DNA of 64,000 nt from Rufibacter psychrotolerans (GCF_016924645.1 NZ_JAFFJV010000005.1:186001-250000), one strand, 5' to 3'; shown: positions 7,270-16,167, counted from the stretch's first letter. A program made the numbers and translations. The notes: generated by a model from the letters alone, not told the origin.

Positions 7270-7307
7270 ACCGTTTAGAGCCTGTTCCGCAGAAAACGGC
7301 TCCAAAA
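7270..7307. repeat. GTTTTAGG-family palindrome, imperfect
   Basis: ccgtttagagcctgtt pairs imperfectly with aacggctccaaaac. Intergenic, just outside the right 315-bp repeat. Confidence 0.4.
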
Positions 7308-7357
7308 CAAAACCCTTCAACTTTTTACGCAAACCATAGTTTATACAAGAACCACCA

Positions 7358-7388
7358 TTGCACAGCCGCCGCTTTGCCCGTACCTTCG
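7358..7388 (+). promoter_or_regulatory. Bacteroidota-type promoter of polA
   Basis: ttg at 7358-7360, a 20-base spacer, then taccttcg at 7381-7388. This fits the known Bacteroidota consensus TTG-N19/20-TAnnTTTG. The ATG of polA is only 7 bases further (7396), so the transcript would have almost no leader. Confidence 0.6.
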
Positions 7389-7395
7389 CTAGCCT

Positions 7396-10263
7396 ATGAG
7401 TACACCAGACAAACGCCTGTTTCTGCTAGACGCCATGGCGCTCATCTACCGCGCCCATTTCGCGTTCAGCAAGAACCCCAGAATCAATTCCAAAGGCATG
7501 AACACCGGGGCAGCCCTGGGATTTACCAACACCTTGGTAGACCTGCTGAACCGCGAGAAGCCTACCCATATTGGCGTCTGCTATGACGCACCCTCAAAAA
7601 CGTTCCGGCACGAGAACTTCGTGGAGTACAAGGCCAACCGCCAGGCCATGCCCGAGGACATCGCCATTGCCATTCCGTACGTGAAGAAAATTGTGGAGGC
7701 GTTCCGCATTCCGGGCCTGATCATGGACGGCTATGAGGCCGATGACATCATCGGGACGCTGTCCTGCAAAGCCGAGAAGGCCGGGTACGATGTCTACATG
7801 ATGACGCCCGACAAAGACTATTACCAGCTGGTCACCGACCACGTGTTTGTCTACAAGCCGGCTTTCCTGGGCAACGCCATTGAGGTAATTGACAAACCCA
7901 AGGTGCTGGAGCGCTGGGAGATCAGCAACGTAAAGCAGGTCATTGACATTCTGGGCCTGCAGGGTGATGCCGTGGACAACATCCCAGGAATCCCCGGAAT
8001 TGGTGAAAAGACCGCGAAAACGCTTATCCAACGCTTTGGGAGTGTGGAGAACCTCATCGCCAACGCACACGAACTCAAAGGCAAGCAGCGCGAGAACGTG
8101 GAGAAATTCGCGGAGCAGGGCTTGCTGTCCAAAGAACTGGCCACCATTCACCTGGACGTGCCCATTGACTTTGACGAAGATGGATTGCGCTATGATGGTC
8201 CGGACACCGAGAAACTAGCCGCCCTGTTTGACGAGCTGGAATTCCGGCAATTGGCTACCCGAGTGCTGGGCACCGCCTCGCCGGCCGTTCCCAAACCCGT
8301 GCCCAATAAGCCTACCGTGGGCAAAGGCGTAAAATCCAGCGTGCCTACTGGCCAGACTTCGTTGTTTGGAGCCACTGAAGAAGCTGTTGCCCCGGAGATT
8401 GGCTCGGCCGTTGAACCTGCGGCAGATGAGTTCACGCCACGGGTACGCAAAACCATTGATACCACGCTGCACGAGTATCACCTGCTCACCACCCCTGAGC
8501 AACGGCAGCAGCTTTTGAAATATCTCAAACTGCAGAAGGAAATCTCTTTTGACACCGAGACCACCAGCATTGACGCCATCACGGCTCGGTTGGTAGGGAT
8601 GTCGTTCTGCTACGTGCCCGGTGAGGCCTACTACATTCCGGTGCCGCCGCACGATGAGGAAGCCGCCTTTGAGATAGTGCAGGAGTTCAAGGAAGTACTG
8701 GAAAGCCCCTCCATTGTGAAGATTGGGCAGAACATTAAGTACGACCTGGTGGTGTTGCAGCGCTACGGCATTGACGTACAAGGACCACTTTATGACACCA
8801 TGCTGGCCCATTACCTGCTGGAGCCCGACATGCGCCACAACATGGATCTGCTGGCTGAGACCTACCTCAATTACACGCCCATTTCCATTGAGACGCTGCT
8901 GGGCAAAGGCAAAAACCAGCTCACCATGGACAAGCTGCCAGCCCTGCAGATCTATGAGTACGCCTGCGAAGACGCCGATGTCACCTTGCAGCTCAAAAAC
9001 TACTTTGACCCGCTTCTGGAAAAACAAGGCCTGAAACGCCTCTTCAACGAGGTGGAGAACCCGCTGCTGCGCGTGCTAGGCCACATGGAACGCGAAGGCG
9101 TGAGCATTGATGCCGAAGCCTTAGCGGAGTCGTCTCAGGTGCTGCAAACCGATATTCAGGAGATAGAGCAGAAGATCTTCAACCTGGCGGGCATGGAGTT
9201 CAACATAGGCTCTCCCAAGCAATTGGGCGAGGTGCTGTTTGACCGCATGGGGTTGGGTGGTAGCAAGATCAAGAAAACCAAAACCGGCCAGTACGCCACC
9301 GGCGAAGAGATCCTTTCTAAACTGGCCTTTGAGCACGAGATTGTGCAGCTCATTCTGGACCACCGGCAGTTGACTAAGCTGAAGAGCACCTACGTAGACG
9401 CGCTGCCGGCCTTGGTTTGCAACGAAGATAACCGCCTGCACACGTCCTACAACCAGGCCGTGGCCGCTACTGGGCGTTTGAGCTCCACCAACCCCAACCT
9501 GCAGAACATTCCTATTAGAACGGAGAAAGGCCGCGAGATACGCAAAGCCTTTGTGCCACGTGATGAGAACCACGTGCTCCTCTCCGCTGACTACTCGCAG
9601 ATTGAGTTGAGAATCATGGCGCATTTCAGCAACGATGCCACCATGAAAGAGGCCTTCCAGAACGGGCAGGACATTCACGCTTCCACGGCGGCCAAGGTGT
9701 TTCACGTGAATGTGGAGGACGTGACTTCAGACATGCGCCGGAAAGCCAAAACCATCAACTTCGGGATCATCTACGGCATCTCGGCCTTTGGTCTGGCCGA
9801 GCGTCTGGCCATTCCGCGCCGCGAAGCCGCCGAGATCATTGAAGCGTATTTCCAGGAGTTCCCAGCCGTGAAAGAGTACATGGACAGCGCCATCAACCAG
9901 GCCCGCGACCAGGAATACGTAGAAACGCTTCTGGGCCGCAGACGCTACCTGCGTGACATCAACTCGCGGAACCAGAACATCAGAGGCTACGCCGAGCGAA
10001 ACGCCATTAACGCGCCTATCCAAGGCACCGCCGCCGATATCATCAAGATTGCCATGATCAACATTGACCAATGGCTGCGCGACGAGAAACTGGCCAGCCG
10101 CATGATCCTGCAGGTACACGATGAATTGGTGTTTGACGTGCTCAAAGAGGAACTGCCCGTGGTGCAGCCTAAGATTGAGGAACTCATGAAAAACGCCTTC
10201 CCGCTGAGTGTACCCATGGAAGTAGGCCTGGGCACCGGTGAGAACTGGCTGCAGGCACATTAA
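7396..10263 (+). CDS. polA: DNA polymerase I
   Basis: 955 residues, slightly longer than the ~928 of E. coli Pol I. Domain order: 5'-3' exonuclease/flap nuclease (about 1-300; FLLDAMALIYRAHFA, GYEADDIIGT, DNIPGIPGIGEKTA helix-hairpin), a linker rich in Pro/Val, 3'-5' exonuclease (about 355-550) with its catalytic residues present (FDTETT near 385, YACEDADVTLQL), and polymerase (about 570-955). Motif A is SADYSQIELR near 731, motif B RRKAKTINFGIIYG near 780, and motif C LQVHDELVF near 905. It therefore looks proofreading-competent. It fills gaps and removes primers in replication and repair. Stand-alone transcription unit with its own promoter (7358-7388) and terminator (10368-10407). Confidence 0.98.
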   Translation: MSTPDKRLFLLDAMALIYRAHFAFSKNPRINSKGMNTGAALGFTNTLVDLLNREKPTHIGVCYDAPSKTFRHENFVEYKANRQAMPEDIAIAIPYVKKIVEAFRIPGLIMDGYEADDIIGTLSCKAEKAGYDVYMMTPDKDYYQLVTDHVFVYKPAFLGNAIEVIDKPKVLERWEISNVKQVIDILGLQGDAVDNIPGIPGIGEKTAKTLIQRFGSVENLIANAHELKGKQRENVEKFAEQGLLSKELATIHLDVPIDFDEDGLRYDGPDTEKLAALFDELEFRQLATRVLGTASPAVPKPVPNKPTVGKGVKSSVPTGQTSLFGATEEAVAPEIGSAVEPAADEFTPRVRKTIDTTLHEYHLLTTPEQRQQLLKYLKLQKEISFDTETTSIDAITARLVGMSFCYVPGEAYYIPVPPHDEEAAFEIVQEFKEVLESPSIVKIGQNIKYDLVVLQRYGIDVQGPLYDTMLAHYLLEPDMRHNMDLLAETYLNYTPISIETLLGKGKNQLTMDKLPALQIYEYACEDADVTLQLKNYFDPLLEKQGLKRLFNEVENPLLRVLGHMEREGVSIDAEALAESSQVLQTDIQEIEQKIFNLAGMEFNIGSPKQLGEVLFDRMGLGGSKIKKTKTGQYATGEEILSKLAFEHEIVQLILDHRQLTKLKSTYVDALPALVCNEDNRLHTSYNQAVAATGRLSSTNPNLQNIPIRTEKGREIRKAFVPRDENHVLLSADYSQIELRIMAHFSNDATMKEAFQNGQDIHASTAAKVFHVNVEDVTSDMRRKAKTINFGIIYGISAFGLAERLAIPRREAAEIIEAYFQEFPAVKEYMDSAINQARDQEYVETLLGRRRYLRDINSRNQNIRGYAERNAINAPIQGTAADIIKIAMINIDQWLRDEKLASRMILQVHDELVFDVLKEELPVVQPKIEELMKNAFPLSVPMEVGLGTGENWLQAH

Positions 10264-10367
10264 AGCCGGTGACACACTCCGCCGCAACGGCATAAGAAAG
10301 CAGAGCAGATAAGCCCTAAGTAGAATCACTGCGGAAGGGGCCTTGCAGAGCCTCCCGCTTCCCAAAT

Positions 10368-10407
10368 AAAAAAGCGCAAAGCAGCCGAAACTGCTTTGCG
10401 CTTTTTT
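10368..10407 (+). terminator. Intrinsic terminator of polA
   Basis: aaaaaagcgcaaagcag / ctgctttgcgctttttt with loop ccgaaa. It is a 17-bp perfect stem that ends in T6, about 105 bases after the polA stop. Confidence 0.9.
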
Positions 10408-10542
10408 ATGCCCTTTGATGAATCGGCTCTAAAGCAGTGGGGGTTCCCCAAGTTTACAGCCTAAGAGAACTCGTGCAGGTGGGGCGCAGGTATTTTGGGG
10501 TGGGCTGAATGCTCTTTTCAGCGGTAATTCTGGCGCCTTTGC

Positions 10543-10578
10543 GTTTCAGGCAGGTTTTGGTGAAAAATGCCCGGAAAC
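10543..10578. repeat. GTTTTAGG-family palindrome (gtttcaggca variant)
   Basis: gtttcaggca-gg-tttt-ggtg-aaaa-a-tgcccggaaac: a two-tier stem like the other family members. It lies in the gene-free spacer 10264-10677, which otherwise holds only the two terminators. Confidence 0.5.
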
Positions 10579-10616
10579 AAGGTGCTGCAGAACTGGCCGG
10601 CAGCGGTAAAAGGAAA

Positions 10617-10654
10617 GGCCCTGAGGCAAACGCAGGTGCATTGTGCCTCAGGGC
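10617..10654 (-). terminator. Hairpin downstream of the 10678-11139 gene
   Basis: ggccctgaggca / tgcctcagggcc, a 12-bp perfect stem with a 14-base loop. On the minus strand it is followed by tttccttttacc. Probable terminator of the leftward lipoprotein gene. Confidence 0.6.
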
Positions 10655-10677
10655 CCGGATAGGGAGGAGAGCTTAGG

Positions 10678-11139
10678 CTATTGGGCCTTCAGGGTCATGT
10701 TCTCTTCCACGGTTTTGCCGTTTATCTTGGTAGAGAATGAAATCCTGAACGTGGAGGCATTCAGCTCCTCAATGTTGTAGGTAGACTCAGATTCGCCTTT
10801 CATGTACGCGATGATGGAAAGCGGGTAGTCCCAGGTGATCTGGCCATTGTCTACCTCGTAGCTGCCAGCGAAATTGTTTTCGGCTTCTTCGGCGGTCAGG
10901 ATAAATTCACCCTCGCCATCAAACTGGGCGTACACATCAGATTCATATTCATCCTCAATCACATCGGCCTCCTGGGTGCCTACTTTCACGGTATGTTTGG
11001 TGACGAGCCACTCATGTTTCTCTAGTTGGCTCACGTCAATGCGTGGTTTTGGATCTGCATCATCTTTGTCTTTCTCACAAGAGGTAAAAACAAGGGTAAA
11101 GGCGGCCAGAAGGGTAAGGAGATACGTTTTTTTGAACAT
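10678..11139 (-). CDS. Small lipocalin-like/hypothetical lipoprotein
   Basis: 153 residues. The signal peptide MFKKTYLLTLLAAFTLVF is followed by TSCEKDKDD, a lipobox with Cys21 and a run of acidic residues directly after it. That run matches the lipoprotein export signal that sends Bacteroidota lipoproteins to the cell surface. The mature part starts with LEKHEWLVTKHTVKVG and alternates short strands (YAQFDGEGEFILTAEE, GSYEVDNGQITWDYP), like the lipocalin-like or DUF4923/DUF5004 families of Bacteroidota. Exact family uncertain, function unknown. It stands alone; the 545-bp spacer upstream (11140-11684) has its promoter region and the next gene's terminator, but no gene was seen. Confidence 0.7.
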   Translation of the reverse strand: MFKKTYLLTLLAAFTLVFTSCEKDKDDADPKPRIDVSQLEKHEWLVTKHTVKVGTQEADVIEDEYESDVYAQFDGEGEFILTAEEAENNFAGSYEVDNGQITWDYPLSIIAYMKGESESTYNIEELNASTFRISFSTKINGKTVEENMTLKAQ

Positions 11140-11598
11140 GGCTGTAATTGGTAAAATAAAACAAAAACGGGTTATGGGTTGAGTAAATTGGTTGCTCTTC
11201 TGAACGGGGCCCTCTTTTTGTTACTCTTTGATTTATAGTGTTTTGTGTTGTGGAGTAGGTTGCCGTTCTTGTACTAAAGACTTGTAACCCAGGGGTTTCC
11301 CCTATGGGCAGTTTGTAGAAAAGCGGCCTTCTTGCCTAAACCCAGATTTGGCGCGTCCCAAACCGGATATAGCAGGCCTGAAACAGCCGGGGCTCAGGAA
11401 GAAAAATGCCAGGAAGTGGGGGGAGTGGGAGTACTCCGCAAGGGAGCGCGGGTATTGGGGGCACTTTTTCTGCTAAGCAAATGGGGGCGCTAGCCAGATT
11501 GCCTGTTGGCTGGGAGAGACTGTGGCTGGTTCTGGCTTGGCAGAGGCAAGGTAGGAAAGAGAGGAGCCTTTGTTTTAAGGGCGTTTTTGAGAAAAGGA

Positions 11599-11642
11599 CC
11601 CAAAAACAGAGCGGGAGCCCTGGGGCTCCCGCTCTGTTTTTG
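11599..11642 (-). terminator. Bidirectional terminator after the 11685-12152 gene
   Basis: ccaaaaacagagcgggagcc pairs with ggctcccgctctgtttttgg around a very small loop: a roughly 20-bp stem with A and T runs at its base, working for leftward transcription. Confidence 0.85.
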
Positions 11643-11684
11643 GACGGGTTGAGGCGTTTGAAACAGCCGTTTGGTGCGGTGGCG

Positions 11685-12152
11685 CTACTGCATCACGGTC
11701 ATGTCCAGGGTGCCGGTGAAGTTGAAGCCAGAGAACGTAGTCTCAAATTCCGCCGACATCTCCGTGCTGCTCATTTCCTTTATGTCAAGGTCCAGTTCAT
11801 CTACCGGCAATGAAAGCGGATCGCCCACGCCCTCCAGGTGTAGCACATTGCCGTTCAAAGACCAGCGGCCTTCGGCTTCCTGCGCATCTGAGGCATTGCA
11901 TTTGCTGAGGCCTTCGTTCATCAGCAACACGCCGCCGGGCTTGAACTCTACGTAGTTGTCCCGCATGCAGGGCTCAGATTCCTCGTAGTAGTCTATGGTA
12001 CCCAACAGGCTGGAGATGGTTAAGCCCGTGATTTGCCAGCGCTTGTTCACCAGCATTTCCTCTCTGGAAGGAGTGGAGTCATCATCGTCACTGCAGCCGG
12101 TTAGGAGCAGCGCGCCGCAAAAAAGGAGAAGGAGAAAGGCGTAGTTTTTCAT
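11685..12152 (-). CDS. Lipocalin-like lipoprotein
   Basis: 155 residues from the ATG at 12150-12152. An in-frame ATG at 12291-12293 would add 47 residues, but that extension lacks export character and crosses the neighbouring terminator, so the start before MKNYAFLLLLFCGALLL is preferred. LTGCSDDDDS gives a lipobox at Cys20 with acidic residues behind it, as in surface-exposed lipoproteins. The mature part (VNKRWQITGLTISSLLG, DYYEESEPCMRDNYVEF, EGRWSLNGNVLHL) resembles the lipocalin-like family (DUF4595/lipocalin_4 type) in which W-x-[IL]-x-G opens the barrel. It resembles the 10678 product in size and layout. Function unknown. Confidence 0.75.
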   Translation of the reverse strand: MKNYAFLLLLFCGALLLTGCSDDDDSTPSREEMLVNKRWQITGLTISSLLGTIDYYEESEPCMRDNYVEFKPGGVLLMNEGLSKCNASDAQEAEGRWSLNGNVLHLEGVGDPLSLPVDELDLDIKEMSSTEMSAEFETTFSGFNFTGTLDMTVMQ

Positions 12153-12251
12153 AGAAGTAGAGATTAAATGGACCGTGACAAATCTATCTTTTTGGCACCA
12201 TATTACCCAACGTATTCCCCCGGAATTAGTTGATAGCCAAAGGGCTGGTAA

Positions 12252-12284
12252 ACAAAAAGACCAGCCGGGTAGGGCTGGTCTTCT
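12252..12284 (-). terminator. Terminator after the SGNH lipoprotein gene
   Basis: aagaccagcc / ggctggtctt with a 6-base loop. On the minus strand it is followed by tttgttt. It ends leftward transcription from 12306. Confidence 0.8.
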
Positions 12285-12305
12285 GCGTAGCATGGTGCGC
12301 CGGGG

Positions 12306-13751
12306 TTACGGGAACAACACCGCTCTGAACTGCGTCACGTCAATGGTGGGGATGGAGGAGCCATACTTGCTGTTGATGGCTCTGATCATCTCGTTGGCAA
12401 TGATGGCGTACCCGCGCTGGGTGGGGTGCACCCCGTCAAGAGAGAACAAGTTACCGGTGATAAACGCCGGAGAATAAGCAACTCCGTTCTGGGTAAAGCC
12501 AGCCTGGATGCTGTTGAAGAAATTATGCGCGTCAAACACTGCCAGGTCATGGGTTTGGGCCTGGGCCTTGATGGTGGCGTTAAAGGCATTGGTAGCCGTT
12601 TCAATTTCCGCCTGCTCATCAGCATCCAGCACCAGTGCGCTTGGCAATGGGTTCTCAACGCTTAAACCAAACATTTTGGTGGTATCTACCTGGTAGGTCT
12701 GCAGGTAACGGTTAATTTCCTGATCTCTGGCAGCGGCATCGGTTGGGAATTTGGCTCTGGCCTGATCACGCCAGTACTTGCCGGTAGGCTGCCCCAGCAA
12801 GCCCAGGTAGGCGCTGGAGGTTAGCGTGAACAGGGTAGTGCCGGTGTTTCCTACCCGGATATCATCGCGGGCAATGACCTTGCGCTGCGCACCGCTCTTG
12901 GTGAGCACCACAAACTGGGTAACCGCAGCCGGTAAGCCAGCCTTGAACACCGGGCCTGCCGTGGTGAAGAACGGAACCGATCTTACATCTGGAATGGTGG
13001 CGACAATGCCCTTAGCGGTCTTATTGCGGGATAACCCTGCAATGAGTTGGCTATAGACAGCATTGAAAGTGGCTGTTGGCGTGATGCCGCCAAACGGGTT
13101 GGCTTGGTCTACTACCCCGCCAGCCGTGGCATAGGCCAGCACATCATTGTTGCCCAACCAGACAGAGAAGAAGGTAGGCTGCGTGGCCACCACTTTCTGC
13201 ACATAGCTTACCTGACCCACTTCGTTATCGGCGAGCAAGCGCTCAAAGTAAGGATTAACGCCGCCGTATACCGGGGTGGCGCTGGCTAAAACCGAGATGC
13301 CCGGCACGCCCCAGTTCTGAATGCCAGTTAGGTTTGATGCTTTGGCAAGCCTTGGCCCCCCGGGCAGCGGGGCGGCGTCTGTGCGCACCGCCAGGTTGGT
13401 GGTTACCGGCTGCAGGATAGGAGACCCGGTAGCCGTGAAACCGCTTAACCGCAGATAGCCAGAGCCGTTGCGCTGCTCATTGGTGAACAAAGGCTGCGCA
13501 AATGCACCTCCACCCGCAAAAGAAAATTGGTTAGCCAGGATGTTAGGGTAAGAGAAAACCTGGCCCTCCAGGTACAGGCCATTGTCCTGGTAACCGGCCG
13601 TTAGGGAGTTGCCCACGGCTACGTATTTGCTTAAATCCAAAGAACCCGCACTTACCTGTACATCGTCTTCAAACTCAGGGTCACAACCAGAAAACAGGAA
13701 CGCGCTGGAGAGAAGAGCCGCAGCGCCAAATTTGTAGAATATATTCTTCAT
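12306..13751 (-). CDS. SGNH/GDSL hydrolase family lipoprotein
   Basis: 481 residues. Lipobox FSGC (Cys23) is followed by DPEFEDD, so it is probably a surface lipoprotein. SGNH blocks can be read: block I YVAVGNSLTAGYQDNG (nucleophile Ser49), a Gly-rich block II, block III VWLGNNDVL (Asn) and block V DGVHPTQRGYAII (Asp/His). This makes it a likely esterase or lipase. A long insert between blocks III and V (about residues 200-420) is usual in the Bacteroidota lipoprotein version. It is the downstream partner of the FadL-type porin 12 bases away (13763-15004); the pairing suggests hydrolysis of lipids or long-chain esters at the surface with uptake of the product through the porin. Confidence 0.88.
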   Translation of the reverse strand: MKNIFYKFGAAALLSSAFLFSGCDPEFEDDVQVSAGSLDLSKYVAVGNSLTAGYQDNGLYLEGQVFSYPNILANQFSFAGGGAFAQPLFTNEQRNGSGYLRLSGFTATGSPILQPVTTNLAVRTDAAPLPGGPRLAKASNLTGIQNWGVPGISVLASATPVYGGVNPYFERLLADNEVGQVSYVQKVVATQPTFFSVWLGNNDVLAYATAGGVVDQANPFGGITPTATFNAVYSQLIAGLSRNKTAKGIVATIPDVRSVPFFTTAGPVFKAGLPAAVTQFVVLTKSGAQRKVIARDDIRVGNTGTTLFTLTSSAYLGLLGQPTGKYWRDQARAKFPTDAAARDQEINRYLQTYQVDTTKMFGLSVENPLPSALVLDADEQAEIETATNAFNATIKAQAQTHDLAVFDAHNFFNSIQAGFTQNGVAYSPAFITGNLFSLDGVHPTQRGYAIIANEMIRAINSKYGSSIPTIDVTQFRAVLFP

Positions 13752-13762
13752 GGTACTTTAGA

Positions 13763-15004
13763 TTAAAACTTATAGTTGAGGCCTACGCCCGGAATGTACG
13801 CCACTGACTTGTAGGTACCCGGTACGCCGCCAGACTTGCTGGCGTCATCGGTGCGCTCTTTCTTGTTGATGTACAGGAACGAGGCATCCAGGTCTATCCG
13901 GTCGCTCAGGGCAATGGTGAGGCCCGCAGACACGCCTCTTGAGTCGGCGTCTGGCGTTTCGGGGGTAAGATAACCGGCCTGCACCGGAGATTTGTCATAG
14001 TACGCGCCGGCGCGCAGGGCAAGAATGTCAGACACCTGGTACTGGGCGCCTAAGCGGTAAATAAACACGTCTTCATAGTTGCGCGGGCTCTCAGAGAAAG
14101 TCTCGCCCCTGATGCCGGCGTTGTAGTCAAAGCGCAGGGCCTTGTAAGCGCTCCACTGCACATGCTGGATGTCGGCGGCAATGGTGAGTTTCTCGGTAGG
14201 CCTGAAACCAATTCCCAGGGTAATGTTGGCCGGCAAGGGCAGCTTGGCGCCAAACTTGGTGGCCTGGAACTGGCTGGTGATGAGCCCTGAGCTGGGCAGC
14301 ACAAAGGAAACATCGCCGTCTTCTACCTCCATCTCTACCTTAGACCTGTAGGTAAGGCCCAGGGAAAGCTTCTCAATAGGCTGGAAGTACACGCCCAGGT
14401 TAAAGCCCATGCCGCTGGCGCCGCCGTCCAGCTCTACCTGGCCCTCTGCGTAGTTAGAGGCTTGCAGCGGAATGCTCCGCTGTAGGTTTACGTTACCGGT
14501 AGCGTACACAAACCCGGCCCCAAAGCCCAGCTTGTCTGAAATGCGGTAGCTGATGGTGGGCTGAATGAAGATGGCCTGCAGGGTAAGCTCGTTCAGGCCA
14601 AAGCGGCCCTGCCACAGGGTTCCCCAGTTCACCGAGCTACCGTACGGCGTGTACACCCCAATCCCGAAGCGCAGCGGGCTCTCTTCCTTGCCAAACGAGG
14701 CATAGGCCTGGAACGGCGTGCTCAGCGGGTTGTCGGTCTGGGCCTGCGAGATGCCCGGCGCCGGTTCACGGTAAGCGATTTTAGCGTTCAACGCACTCAC
14801 GCCTAACTGAATCCCGTTCTGCCGAAGGTGGGCCAGGGCGCCCGGGTTGAAGAAGATGCTACTTTGGTCTAAAGCCAGGCCGGTACCCGCGTGCCCCATT
14901 CCTATCTGCTTTTGCCCCTGTAGGTTGGCTTGGAAGCCTCCCGCCGTGGCCACGCTTGCTGAAAGCACGGCACTGCCCAGAAAGGCCAAAAATTTGTTTT
15001 TCAT
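13763..15004 (-). CDS. OmpP1/FadL/TodX family outer-membrane transporter
   Basis: 413 residues. The signal peptide MKNKFLAFLGSAVLSASVATA is directly followed by GGFQANLQGQKQIGMGHAGT, the FadL-type N-terminal hatch region, and then SSIFFNPGALAHL (the NPA/NPG motif). The rest is a series of amphipathic strands: YGSSVNWGTLWQGR, SYRISDKLGFGAGFVYA, LGLTYRSKVEME, LGIGFRPTEKLTIAADIQHV. The sequence ends ...VGLNYKF with a terminal Phe as expected for BAM recognition. Family members import long-chain fatty acids or hydrophobic aromatics. First gene of a two-gene unit with the SGNH lipoprotein. Confidence 0.93.
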   Translation of the reverse strand: MKNKFLAFLGSAVLSASVATAGGFQANLQGQKQIGMGHAGTGLALDQSSIFFNPGALAHLRQNGIQLGVSALNAKIAYREPAPGISQAQTDNPLSTPFQAYASFGKEESPLRFGIGVYTPYGSSVNWGTLWQGRFGLNELTLQAIFIQPTISYRISDKLGFGAGFVYATGNVNLQRSIPLQASNYAEGQVELDGGASGMGFNLGVYFQPIEKLSLGLTYRSKVEMEVEDGDVSFVLPSSGLITSQFQATKFGAKLPLPANITLGIGFRPTEKLTIAADIQHVQWSAYKALRFDYNAGIRGETFSESPRNYEDVFIYRLGAQYQVSDILALRAGAYYDKSPVQAGYLTPETPDADSRGVSAGLTIALSDRIDLDASFLYINKKERTDDASKSGGVPGTYKSVAYIPGVGLNYKF

Positions 15005-15054
15005 GCGTTTACTAGTTAAAAATAGGTGTAATTGGTTCTTGCATATTTGTTAAT

Positions 15055-15062
15055 CAAATATA
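15055..15062 (-). promoter_or_regulatory. Candidate -7 element for the fadL-like gene
   Basis: caaatata on the plus strand reads tatatttg on the minus strand, an exact TAnnTTTG match, 51 bases upstream of the start codon. No good -33 ttg was found at the usual distance, so this is tentative. Confidence 0.35.
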
Positions 15063-15273
15063 GAAAAACAGAACAGATATTCTAATAGTGGTATGCATAA
15101 GCACTATATATTTTAGAAATATTAATAACCTCTTTAGGGTAGCCCCCGCCGCCTTGCCGCAAGCCGTTGGTTTTTAACTTCTTGGTGATGATCCGCAAGA
15201 AAAAAGCGGTCCAGGCGCCATCTCTTTTCTGCCAGATGCGTTTAGCCTTCACTGGCTAAGTGAAATTAGATCT

Positions 15274-16167
15274 ATGTATGACGTTTTAATTGTTGGCGGA
15301 GGCCCGGCTGGGCTTAGTGCGGCCATGCTGCTGGGCCGCTGCATGCGCAAGGTGGCCCTGTTTGATTCTGGGGAGTACCGCAACTCCTATTCCCACGCCA
15401 TGAACGGCTTCATCACCCGCGACGGCACCCCGCCCCAGGAGTTCCTGCGCCTGGGCCGCGAAGACCTGGAGAAATATGAGGTAGAGTTCAAGCACAAGCG
15501 CATTGTGAAGCTTGCCAAGGAAGGCGAGCTCTTCAGGGCCTGCGATGAGGAAGACCAGGTGTACCTGTCCCGCAAGGTGCTGCTGGCCACCGGCCTCAAG
15601 GACCGCTGGCCCCAGCTGCCCGGAGCCGAGCCGTTCTACGGCACCAGCATCCACCACTGCCCGTACTGCGACGGTTTCGAGTCCCGGAACAAGCCCCTTG
15701 CCGCGTACGGCAAGAACCGCGATGCCATCGGGCTCTCGCTTTCGCTCAAGACCTGGAGCAGCGACGTAATGCTGTTCACCGACGGCACCCACCGCCTCAC
15801 CCGCGAGGACCGCGAGCTCCTGGGCCGCAACAAGGTGCAGATCAACACCGCCGCCATAGAGCGGTTGGAGGGCGAAGAGGGGCACCTGCAGCGCATCGTG
15901 CTCAGGAACGGGCATGTAGAGCACCGCCAGGCCCTGTTCTTCTCCACCGGCTCAGACCAGCACTCAGACCTGGCCCGGCAACTGCAGTGCGACTTCACCA
16001 GCAAGGGCGTGGTGCGCACCTACAAGCACCAACAAACCAACGTGCCCGGCCTGTACGTAGCCGGCGATGCCGCCCGTGACATGCAGCTGGTAATTGTGGC
16101 CGCCGCAGAAGGCACCAAGGCCGCCGTAGCCATCAACATGGAGCTGCAGAAAGAATTCAGGCTGTAA
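15274..16167 (+). CDS. Thioredoxin-reductase-like FAD-dependent oxidoreductase
   Basis: 297 residues. An FAD Rossmann motif opens the protein (VLIVGGGPAGLSAAMLLGR), and FAD contacts close it (VPGLYVAGDAARDMQL). A redox pair is present as HHCPYCDGFE near residues 126-135, matching the CxxC position of TrxB-like enzymes. The second Rossmann loop, expected as GxGxxA, reads PLAAYGKNRDAIGLS and looks degenerate. This raises the possibility of an oxygen-dependent dithiol oxidase (GliT/HlmI type) or an NADPH site that is unusual, rather than a classical thioredoxin reductase. No thioredoxin or biosynthetic genes are adjacent. Single gene; specific substrate unknown. Confidence 0.85.
   Translation: MYDVLIVGGGPAGLSAAMLLGRCMRKVALFDSGEYRNSYSHAMNGFITRDGTPPQEFLRLGREDLEKYEVEFKHKRIVKLAKEGELFRACDEEDQVYLSRKVLLATGLKDRWPQLPGAEPFYGTSIHHCPYCDGFESRNKPLAAYGKNRDAIGLSLSLKTWSSDVMLFTDGTHRLTREDRELLGRNKVQINTAAIERLEGEEGHLQRIVLRNGHVEHRQALFFSTGSDQHSDLARQLQCDFTSKGVVRTYKHQQTNVPGLYVAGDAARDMQLVIVAAAEGTKAAVAINMELQKEFRL

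Noticed and set aside
8215..9027. 270-codon minus-strand frame within polA
   Set aside because: Antisense shadow of polA; no recognisable protein motif, while polA motifs are fully intact.
12153..12293. N-terminal extension of the lipoprotein gene at 11685
   Set aside because: The longer frame overlaps a terminator hairpin and hides the lipobox signal peptide that begins at the ATG at 12150-12152.
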